Origin: Druceiella hillmani
Lineage: Eukaryota; Arthropoda; Insecta; Lepidoptera; Hepialidae
DNA: 64,000 nucleotides
Assembly (NCBI GenBank): GCA_039881145.1
Contig: JAYKKI010000006.1
Coordinates: forward strand, 12,057,501-12,121,500
Direction of reading: 5' to 3'
Below are positions 33,197 to 45,122 of this stretch, piece by piece. A program made the position numbers and the translations under genes. The notes below the pieces were generated by a model. The model saw only the letters and a program-made list of their open reading frames with translations, did not search any database and was not told the origin of the DNA. Position 1 is the first letter of the stretch, and each line of letters begins with the position of its first letter.

Positions 33197-35864
33197 ATGC
33201 GTATACTCACTTGGAACGCCAACGGAATTACTGAAAAACGTCAGGAACTTGAGCAATTTATGATATCGGAGAATATAGATGTGGCCTTGATATCCGAAAC
33301 AAGACTAACCTAGCGTTCCCACGTGAAAATGAAATACTATACGATCTATAGGACCGATCACCCTTCTGGCAGATCTCACGGTGGCACTGCAGTTATACTA
33401 AAGAACAACATTAAACATTATACTCTTAACCCTTACAAAACCGATAAGATACAAGCAAGCATAATAAAAGTCACCCTTAAAAACGCGGACACAACCTTAG
33501 CCGCTGTGTACTGTCCACCAAGACACTCAATTACTGCTGATGAATTTAAGCAATTCTTCGAAGAGCTTGGTCCAACATTTATCTGTGGAGGGGATTGGAA
33601 CTCCAAGCATACGTTCTAGGGCTCAAGATTGATCAATCCAAAGGGTAGACAACTCTATAAAGCTACAAGAGATCTTAATTTAGAATGTATTTCGCATGGA
33701 GAGCCAACCTATTGGCCTACGGATTTCCATAAAACACCTGATTTACTAGATTTTTATATTACAAAAAACATCGGTCGAAATTATACAAATGTTGAGAAGT
33801 GCGACGATCTATCGTCAGATCACTCTCCAGTCATCCTTACTTTGAGCAAAGTAGCTATTTACTCGAAAACACCTACCGGAATTTACAATAAAAAAACAAA
33901 TTGGGACACATTCAAAGAAATTGTTTCCTCCAACATTGACCTCAATGTCAAATTAAAAACAGAAGAAGACATAGAAAAAAGTATAGAAAAATTCAACTCC
34001 ATAATCCACCTAGCAGCCAAAGAATCAACCTCCACAAGGAAAATAAATAAAATGACAAACAAAGACTATCCTAAGAACATAATGAAGAAAGTATTGGAAA
34101 GACGTAGATTAAGGAAAGAATGGCATAGATCTAGGTATCCCTCAGATAAAACAATCCTGAACAAAGCGACTGAGGTACTCAAGAAAATGATTAATGAGCA
34201 TGAAAACTTAAACTTTCAAAATTATTTAGCCCACCTCACGCCTTACCAGGATAGTAATTACTCGCTTTGGCGTGCTACTAAGAATCTTAAGCGACCGAAA
34301 GAACACATGCCACCTATAAGAGGAGATAACTGTTGAGCCAGATCGGACCACGAGGAGGCAACAACTTTTGCGGAACACCTCAAAGACGTCTTTACGCCTT
34401 TACCGAGCAGCGACCTGGAAAAAGACAAAGAAATAACAGACTTCTTAAACTCTCCAGGTCAATTATGTCTTCCATTAAAACCAGTGAGCCCCAGAGAAGT
34501 TAATAGACAAATTAAATCTCTCCCGGTCAGAAAAGCTCCCGGTTATGACCAAATAGATACTCTCTTAACTAACCTACCAAAAAATGTACCTGGTAGTACT
34601 ATTCAACGCAAGTCTAAGACTCTGTCATTTCCCCTGCCAATGGAAGCTTGCCCAGGTCGTAATGATCTTGAAACCTGGTAAAGAAGCAGCTGAAGTTGTA
34701 TCATACAGGCCAATCAGCTTACTCCCTCTGGTCGGCAAACTTTTCGAACAAATAATCCTGAGTCGATTGCAACCCAAACTGAATGAAATAATTCCCGACC
34801 ATCAATTTGGCTTCAGACAAAAACATGGCACAATCGAACAAGTTCACAGATTAACAAACACAATTAACGAAGCCTTAGAGAACAAAGACTACTGCTCCGC
34901 TGTTTTTCTTGATATAAGTCAAGCCTTCGATAAAGTCTGGCACATGGGCCTCTTATACAAAATAAAGAAGCATCTACCGTACTCATTTTATCTACTTCTA
35001 AAAAGGTACTTAGATAAAAGATGCTTTGAAGTAAAAGTCAACACTGAAACGTCAGAACTCTACGAAATCCACTCGGGTGTCCCTCAGGGCAGTATCCTCG
35101 GGCCGGTATTGTATCTGATCTAGACTGCGGATATTCCTAAAAATGTTGACACAATGGCCACCTATGCAGATGATACTGCTATACTGTCCGTACATTCTGA
35201 AGCAATAACCGCGTCTATATTTCTTCAAAAACATCTTACTGAAGTTGAAGCGTGGCTTGCAGAATGGAAAATAAAAGCGAATAACAGTAAATCCGTTCAC
35301 GTAACATTCAGTCTCAGAAAAGGAGATTGCCCAGCAATTACTTTAAACGGGCAACAGATACCGCACTCAGATACTGCTAAATACCTCGGCATGCACTTGG
35401 ATAGACGATTGACGTGGCAAAAACACATCTGGAATAAACGTAAACAATTAGATGCAAAATTGCGAAGCTTGTCCTGGCTCATCGGGAAAAAATCACAACT
35501 ATCTAATGAAAGCAAAATGGCTGTCTACAAAACAATATTAAAGCTAGTGTGGACATACGGGATCGAGCTGTGGGGTACAGCATCTAACAGTAATATCGAG
35601 ATCTTGGAAATATTTCAAACCAAGACAATGAGATATAGGTTCCAAATCACAAACTGTATAAGTAACAAATACATACTCCGAGATTTGAACCTAACAACTG
35701 TGAAACAGGAAATAGCCACCAGAAGTCTTAAATACCAGATCAAGCTATCTGAACATGTGAATATGCTGGCCACTAAATTATCAGGAGATGGCAGTATTAA
35801 ACACTCACGACTAAGAAGGAACAGTATTCCAACCCTTCATAGCAGATTTCTAAACCCAAAGTGA
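33197..35864 (+). pseudogene. Jockey-type LINE ORF2 (endonuclease and reverse transcriptase)
   Basis: ATG 33,197 lies two bases past the ORF1 end. The apurinic-type endonuclease shows ILTWNANGI, ALISETRLT, ICGGDWNSKHTF and DDLSSDHSPVIL. The reverse transcriptase shows SYRPISLLPLVGKLFEQIIL, HQFGFRQKHGTIEQVHRLTN, AVFLDISQAFDKVWH (first Asp), GVPQGSILGPVLYLI and YADDTAIL (catalytic pair at about 35,165). A thumb region ends with LHSRFLNPK at 35,864. In-frame stops occur at about 33,311, 33,619, 34,334 and 35,121, and there is at least one frameshift around 34,580-34,680. It copies element RNA at nicked target DNA. It cannot be active as it stands. Confidence 0.92.
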
Positions 35865-35990
35865 GAGAGATCGATGGATTCTCCTCACAGCTAAATTACA
35901 TACGCAGACTGTAGTCACCAATAATAACAGCTAAATGTGAAAAACAGATTGCTGTGCTAAGCAGAATACATAAAAAAAATTCCACAAGAT

Positions 35991-37110
35991 CAACGGGGGA
36001 AACACGCTAAATAGTGTAAATTAAACAGTGAAGTTGTACAAGCCATAAAAGATCATGTAGAATCAATCCCAAAAATAGAAAGGCATTATCTAAGGGCTAA
36101 CACAAGTAGGCAATATTTCAATGGTGGTTTATCTATCGCAGAATTGCACAGGAACTATACAGAAGTTCAAAAAGACAACAATAAACTAAATGTGAATTAT
36201 GATGCTTACGCTCGTATATTTAACTAGAATTTCAATATCGGCTTTTTCAAACCAAAAAAAGATCTTTACGATGAATGTGTAGCATACGAAAATGCGCGGG
36301 CAGAAGAAAAAGTAAATTTACAGACTAGTTACAAGCTTCACCAAGAAGAAAAAAGTTTAAGTAAGATTGCAAAAAAAAGAGATACGGAAGAATATCAATA
36401 ACCTGAAAGCACAAAGACTTGGGCAATAGAGGAACCATTGAAATAGGATCGTGTGTGTATGCATACTTGAAAAAGATTGCTATTAAAATCGAGGTTGTGA
36501 TGTAACCTTCTCCTCAGACAACTGCCATGGCCAGCAGAAAACTAGATTCGTGTTTGCAATTTATCATTATGCAGTTACTACATTGAACATCAACTAAATA
36601 TAACATAACTTCTTAATTCGTGGTCACACTCATGAAAGCGACGCAGCCCATTCAGTCATTGAAAAAGCCATTACTAGAGCTGAAACATCTTGGCCTATAT
36701 ACATTCCGAAACAATACATTTCTGTAATAAGAGAAGCAAAGAAGACTGGAAAGCCGTTTGTAGTAACAGAAATGAACTAGACGATTTCTTAGACCTAAAG
36801 TCTCTGGCAGAAAATGTAAAGTTTAACATGACGAAAAATGTCACGTACTTAAAGTTACTGAAATTAAAAGTATTAAGTTCACAAAAAATTGTTCCAATTA
36901 TCAAAACCGCAGAACGTATAAGACAGAAAACTGGGATGAAACCAAAGCCGTTATAGAACCTACCAGAAAAAAATTACGTCATAGTCAAGGCAGGGCAAGT
37001 ACTAGCGAAATTACTTTAAAACCTACATATGTTTTAAAGATTCCAATTACAGAACGTAAAAAGTGTGATCTTCTGCAATTACTTGAAATAAATATTGTAC
37101 CAAAATAACA
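35991..37110 (+). pseudogene. DUF7869-like protein copy B, C-terminal part
   Basis: Directly after the right target-site copy the family resumes: QRGKHAK, then EVVQAIKDHVESIPKIERHY, LRANTSRQYFNGGLSIAELH, FNIGFFKPKKDLYDECVAYE and YKLHQEEKSLS. A gap in similarity is followed by VTFSSDNCHGQQK (about 36,500-36,540), the family's conserved SDNCxGQ motif, then FLIRGHTHESDAAHSVIEKA and YIPKQYISVIREAKKTGKPF. After a frameshift come DDFLDLKSLAENVKF and CDLLQLLEINIVPK. Asp and His positions in SDNC and GHTxxxxDxxHS suggest an RNase H-like (DDE) fold, but that is inference. Several stops are present. Confidence 0.75.
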
Positions 37111-37789
37111 TGAAAAGTTTTTTAAAGATCTCATCTAATTTTGTAGAATTTTTAACACGATTTATCTTTTCGTTATTGTCTTTCAAAATTTTAAAATATA
37201 ATTATGTTAATTTCTTACTATTTTGATTGAGATGTTTGTTAACTATTTTAAAAGTAGTACAAATTAGAATAAGTAAAAGTAATGATTATCTTTTTGTGAT
37301 TTCAGAAGTTCTTTTAATCAGATTAATCGTCATTATTTAGTCTATACACGTGTAAGTTTCGAGTCATGTAGATGCATATTTTTTTCAAGTAAATACTTTT
37401 TTTATTTATCACAAAGCAAAAAAAACACTGAAGTCTGACTACTAGATTCGTATGAAAGGTTATAGTTTCTTTGTTATTTTTTAATTAGTAGAAAAAAACT
37501 GCAATGTTTAATATGTTTCTTTTTATTAATTTTGTGCTTTTTTATTCAGCAAATGCCAATTCGTTCAATTTGGCTTAAAATAAATCTTTGACTTGATTAT
37601 TTCTTGTTTTTATTTACTGGTCACTGTATCATATCTACATTATTATTTTAGGTTTGTGCCACAACGTCACAATTGAGGATGTTCCACATTTCAAATTAAT
37701 AAAATAGTATTAATATTAAAATATTATGAGTTAGTTTTTGGCTCACTATTTTTACATTTCTGCTTTTGTGGTACGTTTAATCGTTAGCG
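37111..37789. other. AT-rich non-coding stretch
   Basis: Probably the 3' flank of copy B and the outer part of the Harbinger element. No motif supportable. Confidence 0.4.
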
Positions 37790-38070
37790 CAGTTTGTCAT
37801 AGATCTGTATACTTTTTATTGATCTACATCAGATATTCTGCCGTTGGTTCTAACTTCCCACCAAATAAATTCATAATTGGCATTAGCACACGCCATTAAT
37901 ACAATACCGTGAAACTTTTTGTAATTCCCAAAGTAGGATCCAATTCCAGAAGGAGGAACAATGTGTATGTGTTTGCTGTCAATTACTCATAAGCAGTTAG
38001 GAAATTGCCATATATCTTCAAAGTCATTTGCTACTCTTTTCCAATCTTGTAAATTTTGTGGCATCATTAA
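37790..38070 (-). pseudogene. Harbinger transposase (HARBI1-like), catalytic segment
   Basis: The minus strand reads MPQNLQDWKRVANDFEDIWQ, then FPNCL-stop-VIDSKHIHIVPPSG, YFGNYKKFHGIVLMACANAN and VRTNGRISDVD. The VIDSKHI motif contains the first catalytic Asp and GRISD the second. The third acidic residue is not present because homology stops. The N-terminal part of the same gene lies at 38,667-39,165, separated by the fold-back insertion and other sequence. Confidence 0.85.
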
Positions 38071-38199
38071 TAACAACATTATTTAATTACAGATTTCCAA
38101 TGAATATTTCTGTCACCTCAGTCTAAGCAAGTACTTGATCCAAACGTTCTTTCAGCACTAAAGAAATGTCATTTAAAAGAACAAAGGCAAGAGTAGGTT

Positions 38200-38400
38200 T
38201 CGTTCTTAACAAAAAGCGAGACTAGATACCAAATATGACAAAACAACAAAAAGAAAAACAAGATTCCTCCGATGCCTTCGGTCAATATGTGGCAGCAGTA
38301 CGTGTTTTTCTCGAAAATATGAAAAAAAACTGTAAAAAATAAGCAATGATGCACTTTTCCAGGCTGCAATGAACCAACTAAATTATTCATCATGCATTGT
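38200..38400 (+). pseudogene. C-terminus of a Harbinger Myb/BESS-like accessory protein
   Basis: The plus strand reads QQKEKQDSSDAFGQYVAAVR then VFLENMKKNCKK. This resembles the acidic SDAFGxYVAxxLRxL end of Harbinger-associated MADF/Myb-like proteins, with a QAAMNQLNYSS scrap downstream. Being opposite to the transposase agrees with divergent or convergent two-gene Harbinger elements. Confidence 0.5.
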
Positions 38401-38479
38401 TAATATATGTTTGCATTGTAATAATATTAACTCTCAGTCATAATCTATATTGGACAACTATTCAAGTAATAATGATAAT

Positions 38480-38649
38480 TCACACTTAACGATTGATCTT
38501 TGCTAATATCCCACCTGAAGATGTTGTAATACAACGAAACCTAGGTCGTGGTAAAGAAATTTTAAAAAGTAGAAATAATACTACATCACGTAGTTTCATT
38601 TAAGTGTGAATAATGAATTTCTACAAAATTAACGCCAAATATATTCAAT
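38480..38649. mobile_element. Deletion derivative of the fold-back element, flanked by a 12-bp direct repeat
   Basis: 38,496-38,650 matches 6,661-6,815 at about 97% by eye over 155 bp. The left arm is reduced to about 12 bp (ATTCACACTTAA, the inverse of TTAAGTGTGAAT on the right). AATAATGATAAT is present on both sides (38,468-38,479 and 38,650-38,661). The insertion splits the Harbinger transposase gene. Confidence 0.8.
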
Positions 38650-38666
38650 AATAATGATAATATTAT

Positions 38667-39165
38667 AAATAAATATTTTATGTACGCATAAATATAAAAT
38701 TTGAAAGAAAAAATACCGCCATGTAACTTTCATCCTTACCTTTATATTTTCCTGTTAAACAGTCATTATAGCTATGCATGTTTGGGATAATAACGCCCAA
38801 ACGTTGTGCTGATATTACTGTTGGAAATTTTAATTTGTCGTAACTCATTCCAAATGCTAAGTAATGAAGTGCCGCTGTCAATCTCTCATGAGGATGTACT
38901 AATTGTCTCATGTTCGTGTCTTGTTTCTTTATCAATGGCATTACCGATTGAAAAAGCTTGAAGTAAGTTCATCCATTCGTAGATAACTTCTCCAATCACT
39001 TGGCTCTAAAGACAGTTCGAATATTAAATTTACATGCGCGTATTTCTAACGCTGTAAGAGCCAATCTTTTTTCCATTTACGCTTTGGTTTTTTGTTCTTA
39101 ATTGTAATACAAGCAGCGGCTGATATTATCAAAAATTCCTCTTCACTCTTTATACCGTTGATTTA
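38667..39165 (-). pseudogene. Harbinger transposase (HARBI1-like), N-terminal part
   Basis: The minus strand starts near 39,160 with SEEEFLIISAAACITIKNKK, then RKWKKDWLLQR, YAHVNLIFELSLEPSDWRSY and RMDELTSSFFNR, followed by IKKQDTNMRQLVHPHERLTA, LHYLAFGMSYDKLKF and SAQRLGVIIPNM. This is the usual HARBI1 N-terminus and helix-turn-helix. Frames change near 38,945. It reads into the segment at 37,790-38,070 once the inserted sequence is skipped. Confidence 0.85.
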
Positions 39166-40348
39166 CAAAATACTTGTGTCTACTTAAACTGCCAAAAATA
39201 CGGAGTGGCATCGCGCCGAGCAGTGCCTGTGAGTGTGGTGTGTATTTGGACATCGTCCACCGACGTGGACCACGGGCAATTGAAGTACCTGTGAATGGGG
39301 ACCTTAAAGTATGATGCCACGCGTCGAACGTAAACAGTGCATGTTTCGGAAGGCCGCACAGCAAAGATGCAGGTGTAATTATTGTATTCGGGCCGTTTTT
39401 AATTAGATTTTTTTAAACATCATTTGGGATCATTTCCAAATAAAAAACCCATTCTAAATTTTACAAAATCCCCTATGTAAGTGAAATAGGATTTCGAATT
39501 TGAATTCGAACCAATGTGAGCACATGTTGTGAGCGAAACAAAAATAAAAATCGATGTAATTTACGATTCATTAAATAAATTGAATATCATTCGTGTTAAT
39601 TTGATTACCGTCATGAAAACCACAGTACCAAACTTACAACCGAAATAGTTCGGCTAAAAATTGAAAAAAGAATGGGCATAAGTAAAGAAAAATGGAAGAA
39701 GGAGAATGGGCATAAGTAAATTGGAACTTGCCCCACACTGAATAGTAATATGATATATTATACCACTTGAAAAGCCAGAATCAATGATAAAAACACATAA
39801 CAGTGTCTAAGGAAAAGCCGTAGTCAATACTATGAACAGATGACAGTACCCAAGGAAAAGGCGAAGTCAATGATAAAAAGCCATGGAAAAGCCGGGTAAA
39901 TCGTTAAATATAATAAAAACGTCAATCGCTCATACATACAAAACCGGGCGACACCTGAACAGAAGAAAGAGCAGAGCATCCAAACTTATAACAGCGACAC
40001 AGTGCGCAAGAAGCATACGGGAGTGTGGCGGATATCGAAATTTATAACCACAGCTTTTTGCAACTAATTAAATTGTATGAAAATTAAAACGTATTTAGCC
40101 AAAGCATGAACGTCGTATTAGCATATAATTAATCATATTTAGGATTATATAATTCTGAACAGTCATGATAATGAAAAATATTTTTGAAAATAGTGGGTAT
40201 TATCGATAATCATTGAATCATTCACGCAAAGTAGATTCATTTACTGTAGTAAAATAATTACAGAAATACTCTCGTGCTGCAACGCCTTTATTGGATAGAC
40301 GTTCCAAATTTATTTGAACCCTACTTGAACGTCATCAATTCATCAGAG
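39166..40348. other. Non-coding stretch with local GC-rich patch and short repeats
   Basis: 39,200-39,370 is GC-richer and may be the Harbinger leader. AATGGGCATAAGTAAA occurs twice at about 39,670-39,720, and AAGGAAAAGCCGTAGTCAAT-like units recur at 39,805-39,890. No gene is recognised. Confidence 0.45.
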
Positions 40349-40740
40349 GCCGGATAGAAAGTGGTACATATAAGGTTTTACTGTATCTTTAAAAAAAGAA
40401 TGTCAGATATGAAAACTGACGCGTCGATTACTTTTCATTATTTTTTCGTGGAAAATTGCATATCAATAAGGAATCGATATTAGGTGACATGGCGTTATAG
40501 AAAATTTAACAAACTTCATTGCATCGCATTGCTGATTCATTTATCTTTTCTCTCAGATATAATTTTAAGTATATCGACTCCAAAAACAAACGTGTTGTTA
40601 TCTCGGACTGGATGGAAAGTTGTGCATATAAGGTTATATTGAATCTTTAGAAAAAAGAAATTCGGATTTTAAAACTGGCGCCTCGATTACTTTTTGCTAT
40701 TTTTTCCTGGGAAATTGTGTGACAATACAGCGTTACAAAA
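40349..40740. repeat. Two diverged direct copies, period about 258 bp
   Basis: 40,349-40,490 (GGATAGAAAGTGGTACATATAAGG..., GACGCGTCGATTACTTTT) is repeated at 40,606-40,740 (GGATGGAAAGTTGTGCATATAAGG..., GGCGCCTCGATTACTTTT). By eye the identity is 75-80%. It could be an old satellite dimer or a duplicated transposon end. Confidence 0.7.
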
Positions 40741-41033
40741 AATTGAACTAACTTAATTATATTGCAATAATCTTTCCGATGAAAAATAATTTGACATTAT
40801 TACATGAAAAAAAGTATTGATCGGAACCACCAAACGTGGAAAAAAAATTTGTAAAGGTTTCTACAATTCTGGCATTTAGTATATGTAGTTACTTATACAT
40901 ATCTTGAATATGGCTAGTACATTTTGTTATATCCCTATATTCTTAACACAATTTTACCTAAAATTCAAGCAGCTTTTCCCAATTTGGCATTAGCAGAACA
41001 TTGTGTAGGTGTATCAAGTTGGCCAACAGTATA

Positions 41034-41219
41034 TTATACTATTTTGCGTCCCCAAGAAAGTCTATAATTAAATATTCTTCGATTATCATTTAGCATTTGC
41101 TGACGGAAAAGCCTCATAAACTCGGCAATAATCTCGGATCGGGAAACGCTAAAATTAACAATAGGAAAATATCTCTCGGCACTTCCACAAGGCACGAGTA
41201 CAGCAGAAAAAATATTCAT
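41034..41219 (-). pseudogene. Second PIF/Harbinger transposase fragment
   Basis: The minus frame contains SRSEIIAEFMRLFRQQ then DNRRIFNYRLSWGRKIV, matching the block FMRPF...LNxxRRIFNYRLSRARR around the last acidic residue of Harbinger transposases. The Glu itself lies just beyond the preserved part. Only about 60 residues are recognisable. Confidence 0.6.
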
Positions 41220-42019
41220 AATTGAAATTGTTCTGAATTACTTTTTTTTAATTTTTTAATCAAAATTTTCTGGAAGATTTCATGCTCGAATATTTTTGAC
41301 AACCCTTATTTCTAATCGGCGTGATAGTAGTTTCGCTTCCCATAAAAATGTATGACATTGCACGAAAGAAATCAATAGTCAAATATCTGTGTTAAAATAT
41401 TGACATCAGGTCAGGCATACTGTAGTATCGGTTCCTTCCATACGATCCTTATTATTACTTGGTATAGTGTATAAAAACCGTGCTTCAATCATCATACTAC
41501 CTTTTTCTACTATATTATTTAATTTTTAATGCAAAATGCAACAACCAACAAAGTGAAAATTATTTATTTACTAAATTATATTCTCAAAATTAGGCAAACG
41601 CTACGCATCATGCTTAACTTCTTAAATAAACAAAAAAACTATGGAGAAAAAGAACTAGGATTCCAAACGCAACAACACTTCTGAAAAAAAGCAATACTGA
41701 GAGAAATTTCTAATTCTTCTCAAATAGCAACACAAATGGTGTAGAATACTGATATTAATGCTAAATATAAAGAACGATCGCCGTATTCTAAACAAATATC
41801 AATATAAACAACATCAGATAATACAAAAAAAACCACCGTTGTTAAACAAAATTTAAGGAAATAAATAAATGGAAAAAAATTAGTAGGAAGGAAAATTAAA
41901 GGACTAAAATTCTGTGCTTGAGAACTAATTCAAAATGTATGAAACTTTTATTTCCTATCACTGCATCATACTATGCTTTGCTGTAAACTTAATCCCAATA
42001 TCAAAAGTACTACACGAGA
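41220..42019. other. AT-rich non-coding stretch
   Basis: No coding homology is recognised; A-rich tracts only. Confidence 0.5.
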
Positions 42020-42945
42020 AGTGATCAAAATAGTAAATTTTCTACGTGCCAAATCATAACTGAAACATCGTCAATTGAAATAATTTCTTGATGAAGCTAT
42101 TCGCAATATGACGATTTACTGCTGCACAACAATGTGAGCTGGTGTAATCTGGCAAAGGTTGCATTTTACAAAGATTCTTTTGAATTTTACAAGATTTTAA
42201 GACATCCCTTTCTAATAGCGATCAGGCTTTGGCAAACGCCTATTTGAGATTTCTCGGCGAAAAGAAAATGTGACTACCATCGCTTTCTTGTCGGATATTT
42301 TTGAACATATTAATGATGTGAACCTTAAGCTTCAAGAGAAAGGAAAGCTCGTTTGGAAAATCCTATTAGATGTGAGAAGCATTTCACAAAAATTTGACCT
42401 CTTGAATAACCCTAATTTAAAAAATGCTAGCAGTGGCATTCCTAATTTGGAAAAGGTAAGCAGTGACATTGACATCATCCAGTACATGACTTTTATAAAT
42501 GATCTTAAATCGAAATTCAAAAACAGATTTACAGACTTTAAAAAAATTGAGAATGTTGTGGAAATTCTCAGTAACCTGCAGCCTGATTATGAACGGAGCA
42601 ATGAAGCCCCAAACATTTTTGGGAATAATAAAGCCGCTTTACATATGGAAATGATTCCAAGATTTCTGTTTCAAAAACTAAACATATAGAAGTTCCTTGT
42701 CAAGAATTTCTAATAATATGTCTGTCATAATAAATACCCAAAATTCAGAAATTTAACCCTGAAACTTTGTACAATGTTTGACTTAACATATATCTATGAA
42801 GCAGCGTTTTCCAACATGAACTTTCGATCTCGACTTACCGATGACCATCTCCAGGACTAAATGGCAATAACTTGTACCAACTTAAATCCAGACTTCAAGC
42901 AGGTAGTTCAAACCAAAAATGTCATTTTTCACATTAATAGAACTT
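42020..42945 (+). pseudogene. hAT transposase, C-terminal half (ZBED5/GTF2IRD2-like)
   Basis: 42,020-42,240 gives EVIKIVNFLRAKS, HRQLK and YDDLLLHNNVSWCNLAKV. The open frame 42,270-42,689 gives IAFLSDIFEHINDVNLKLQE, the usual AYLADIFxxLNxLNxxLQG block. 42,780-42,945 gives LTYIYEAAFSNMNF, RSRLTDDHLQD and TNLNPDFKQVVQTK, the C-terminal hAT dimerisation domain. The catalytic N-terminal half is missing and stops occur. It belongs to the same broad class as the intact frame at 62,864-64,000. Confidence 0.85.
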
Positions 42946-45122
42946 TAGTTAACATTCCTGTTTATTAGGTTAAGTATATACATAATAAAAAAAGACTTCA
43001 AATTTCTTTCTTTTATTTATAACTATCTTTTGCCTGAGACTTTATCCGCATCTCCGGCTCTCTTTATCGTAGCGAAATAAAATATACCAGATCTTAAGGC
43101 TAACCATAAGTTTTTAAAATAAAAATTTCATCAAAATCGATCCAGTAGTTTTTGCGTTATTCTCGAACAAAGAAACAAACAGAGAAACCTAATAGTATGG
43201 ATTGAATAGATAGATTACTTTTAAAATTAGTCGCCAATTATCATCTACCACCCTGACCGCGAGTGTGTTTCTATACAATTAATAAATTTGTCTAATTTCT
43301 TGACAAGTATCCCTAAAATTCCGTCACATTACACGCGTAAGGAATTTAGGAAACTAACTCAGAGTCGGCTTTTCTTTCCGTTTCCATTGTGTTTAAAATA
43401 TAAAACAATACTGCATTGATACAAATTCACCTGCTGTATCTAGATATACGCAAAACGTTTAACGATAAAAACTTGGGGTTATAAATACTGAAAAAAGGTA
43501 TGTACTCGTATAATATAAGATGAGTATACTTATCAAGAACACGTTATTATGAAAAATAAAACAAGAAGGCGGCTTTGGGACATTTCATTTTATTTACATG
43601 TATATAAATACGGTAAAAGTGTGCCCATATTTTACAGCACGCGCTTCATGCTTTAAAACTAAATTGACCTGCCATGATTTTACTCTTTGATTTAATATTA
43701 CGCCATTATATCTGTTGCTGGTTCATAGTAGCGGTAGCAGGCTGACTGTAAGTACTTTTGTGTCGTTTGTAATTGTTTATTTAGAGCAATATTCCTTGTC
43801 GAAACAAAAGCTAATTATTATTTAATACGACGGCTCACAGACGGTTATCCGACACTAAAGTTTGGCAAAAATTATTTTTTGTTTAATTTCTTGTGGATAA
43901 AATCCTAAGTCAAGATGTTTGCAGCTTCAACTTTAAATAAAACTCAACACTCAACACAAGATGTAAAATTCATTTAAACTAAATTTTAACAAGACAGAAA
44001 TTTAAACAGATTAATCGCTAGATCTTCCATCGTTCTCGTAAGATTGTTCATGTTTATGGCCAAATCAATGTGATAAAGTTACTCCAGATTTGGATGAGTT
44101 ACTCCATATTTGGAAAAGAATTTCGATATTTTTTTCTTGGCATTGTCGATTGTCGATTTCTATTTTTGACAATAAAGGGTCAGAGATGAACAGTAATCTA
44201 TTTATAATGTTTACGCCTCTCATGGAAATTTCCTATAAAATCCCAATCGATATGTACGAAAGAACTTATAATCTGCAACCTCCTCAGAGAGTTACCTAAT
44301 GGGCAATATGGATTTTAAAATAATCTCTGCACCGCACGGTAAAATTTTATGCACGGTTGTTGTTATTGGGTTAATTTTCATTGCCACTTTTAGAAACTTA
44401 TATCATCGGTCTAATTATCAGAATGCGTAACTGCAAAAAATTACAAAATTAGAATTTTAATGACATCTAGTGCAGAATTGTCGTTTGTCTTAGCTCCCGC
44501 AAAATCATATTTAATTTACTATGAGTGAATTATAAAAATACCTATCTCCGGGCCGCCATTTTCTAAGCTTGGTATGTACTAGCGCCATGGGAGAAGATGT
44601 GTTTGAAAAAATAAGGTATGTAAATGTATATTTAATGCGTTAATAAATAAATATTATATTATATATACAGTTAAATATTTCGTCACCTGTCAGTTTAACA
44701 AGTTGCCAGAATGCTACAACTGAACAAGATACTATGACACCGTCAAAGAAAAGACAAAAAAAGTCGCCCAGAGGATTAGTATTATAATAAAAACAAAGGA
44801 CATATGGAAAAAGAAAAAAACATATTTAGGAAATAAAAAAATAGATAATAGATGGAGTTTATTGAACCTAAGAGTGAAAGAAAGGACAGGTACAAACTAA
44901 GCTTGAAAGGTAATAATACAAATCATAATGCGACAAAATCCCGAAAGAGCGATGAGAATGGTTCAAGAAGTTTTGGAATGTAAGTTGGAAAGAAAAGACA
45001 GTTTCCATTAAAAATATCATCCATTTGTAAACGCAAGCACAGAAAAAGATGTGCGGGACATCATCAACACGAAAAATAGCCTCTTCTTATACCTCTTCCA
45101 TAGCAAATGGAGAAGATATTGG
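42946..45122. other. Long non-coding stretch with a LINE-type 3' tail
   Basis: 43,110-43,195 (AAATTTCATCAAAATCGATC followed by CAGTAGTTTTTGCGTTATTC and a run of ACAAA units) resembles the common 3' tail seen behind insect RTE-like LINEs. The polymerase is not present. A 69-codon frame at 44,090-44,299 has no motif, and GTTACTCCAxATTTGGA is duplicated at about 44,077-44,114. ATGGGAGAAGATGTGTTTG at 44,587 followed by a GTATGT donor could be a first exon, but nothing supports it further. Confidence 0.4.

Larger units (their letters stand above)
31389..35978 (+). mobile_element. Full-length Jockey-type LINE with 12-bp target-site duplication
   Basis: A non-LTR retrotransposon of 4.59 kb. ATTCCACAAGAT occurs at 31,377-31,388 and again at 35,979-35,990, immediately flanking the element. 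It begins TAAATCCGCCATTGCCGGTCCC, has a roughly 400-bp GC-richer 5' leader, ORF1 and ORF2, and ends in a short A-rich tail. The leader is shared with the element at 49.77 kb (for example GAGGTAGAAAGCCTCA, TAGCGCCAACCTTGG and TATAGCCTTCTTACAGGAAAGGCG), so both are one family. Full length and the perfect duplication indicate a relatively recent insertion, though ORF2 already has several stops. Confidence 0.95.
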
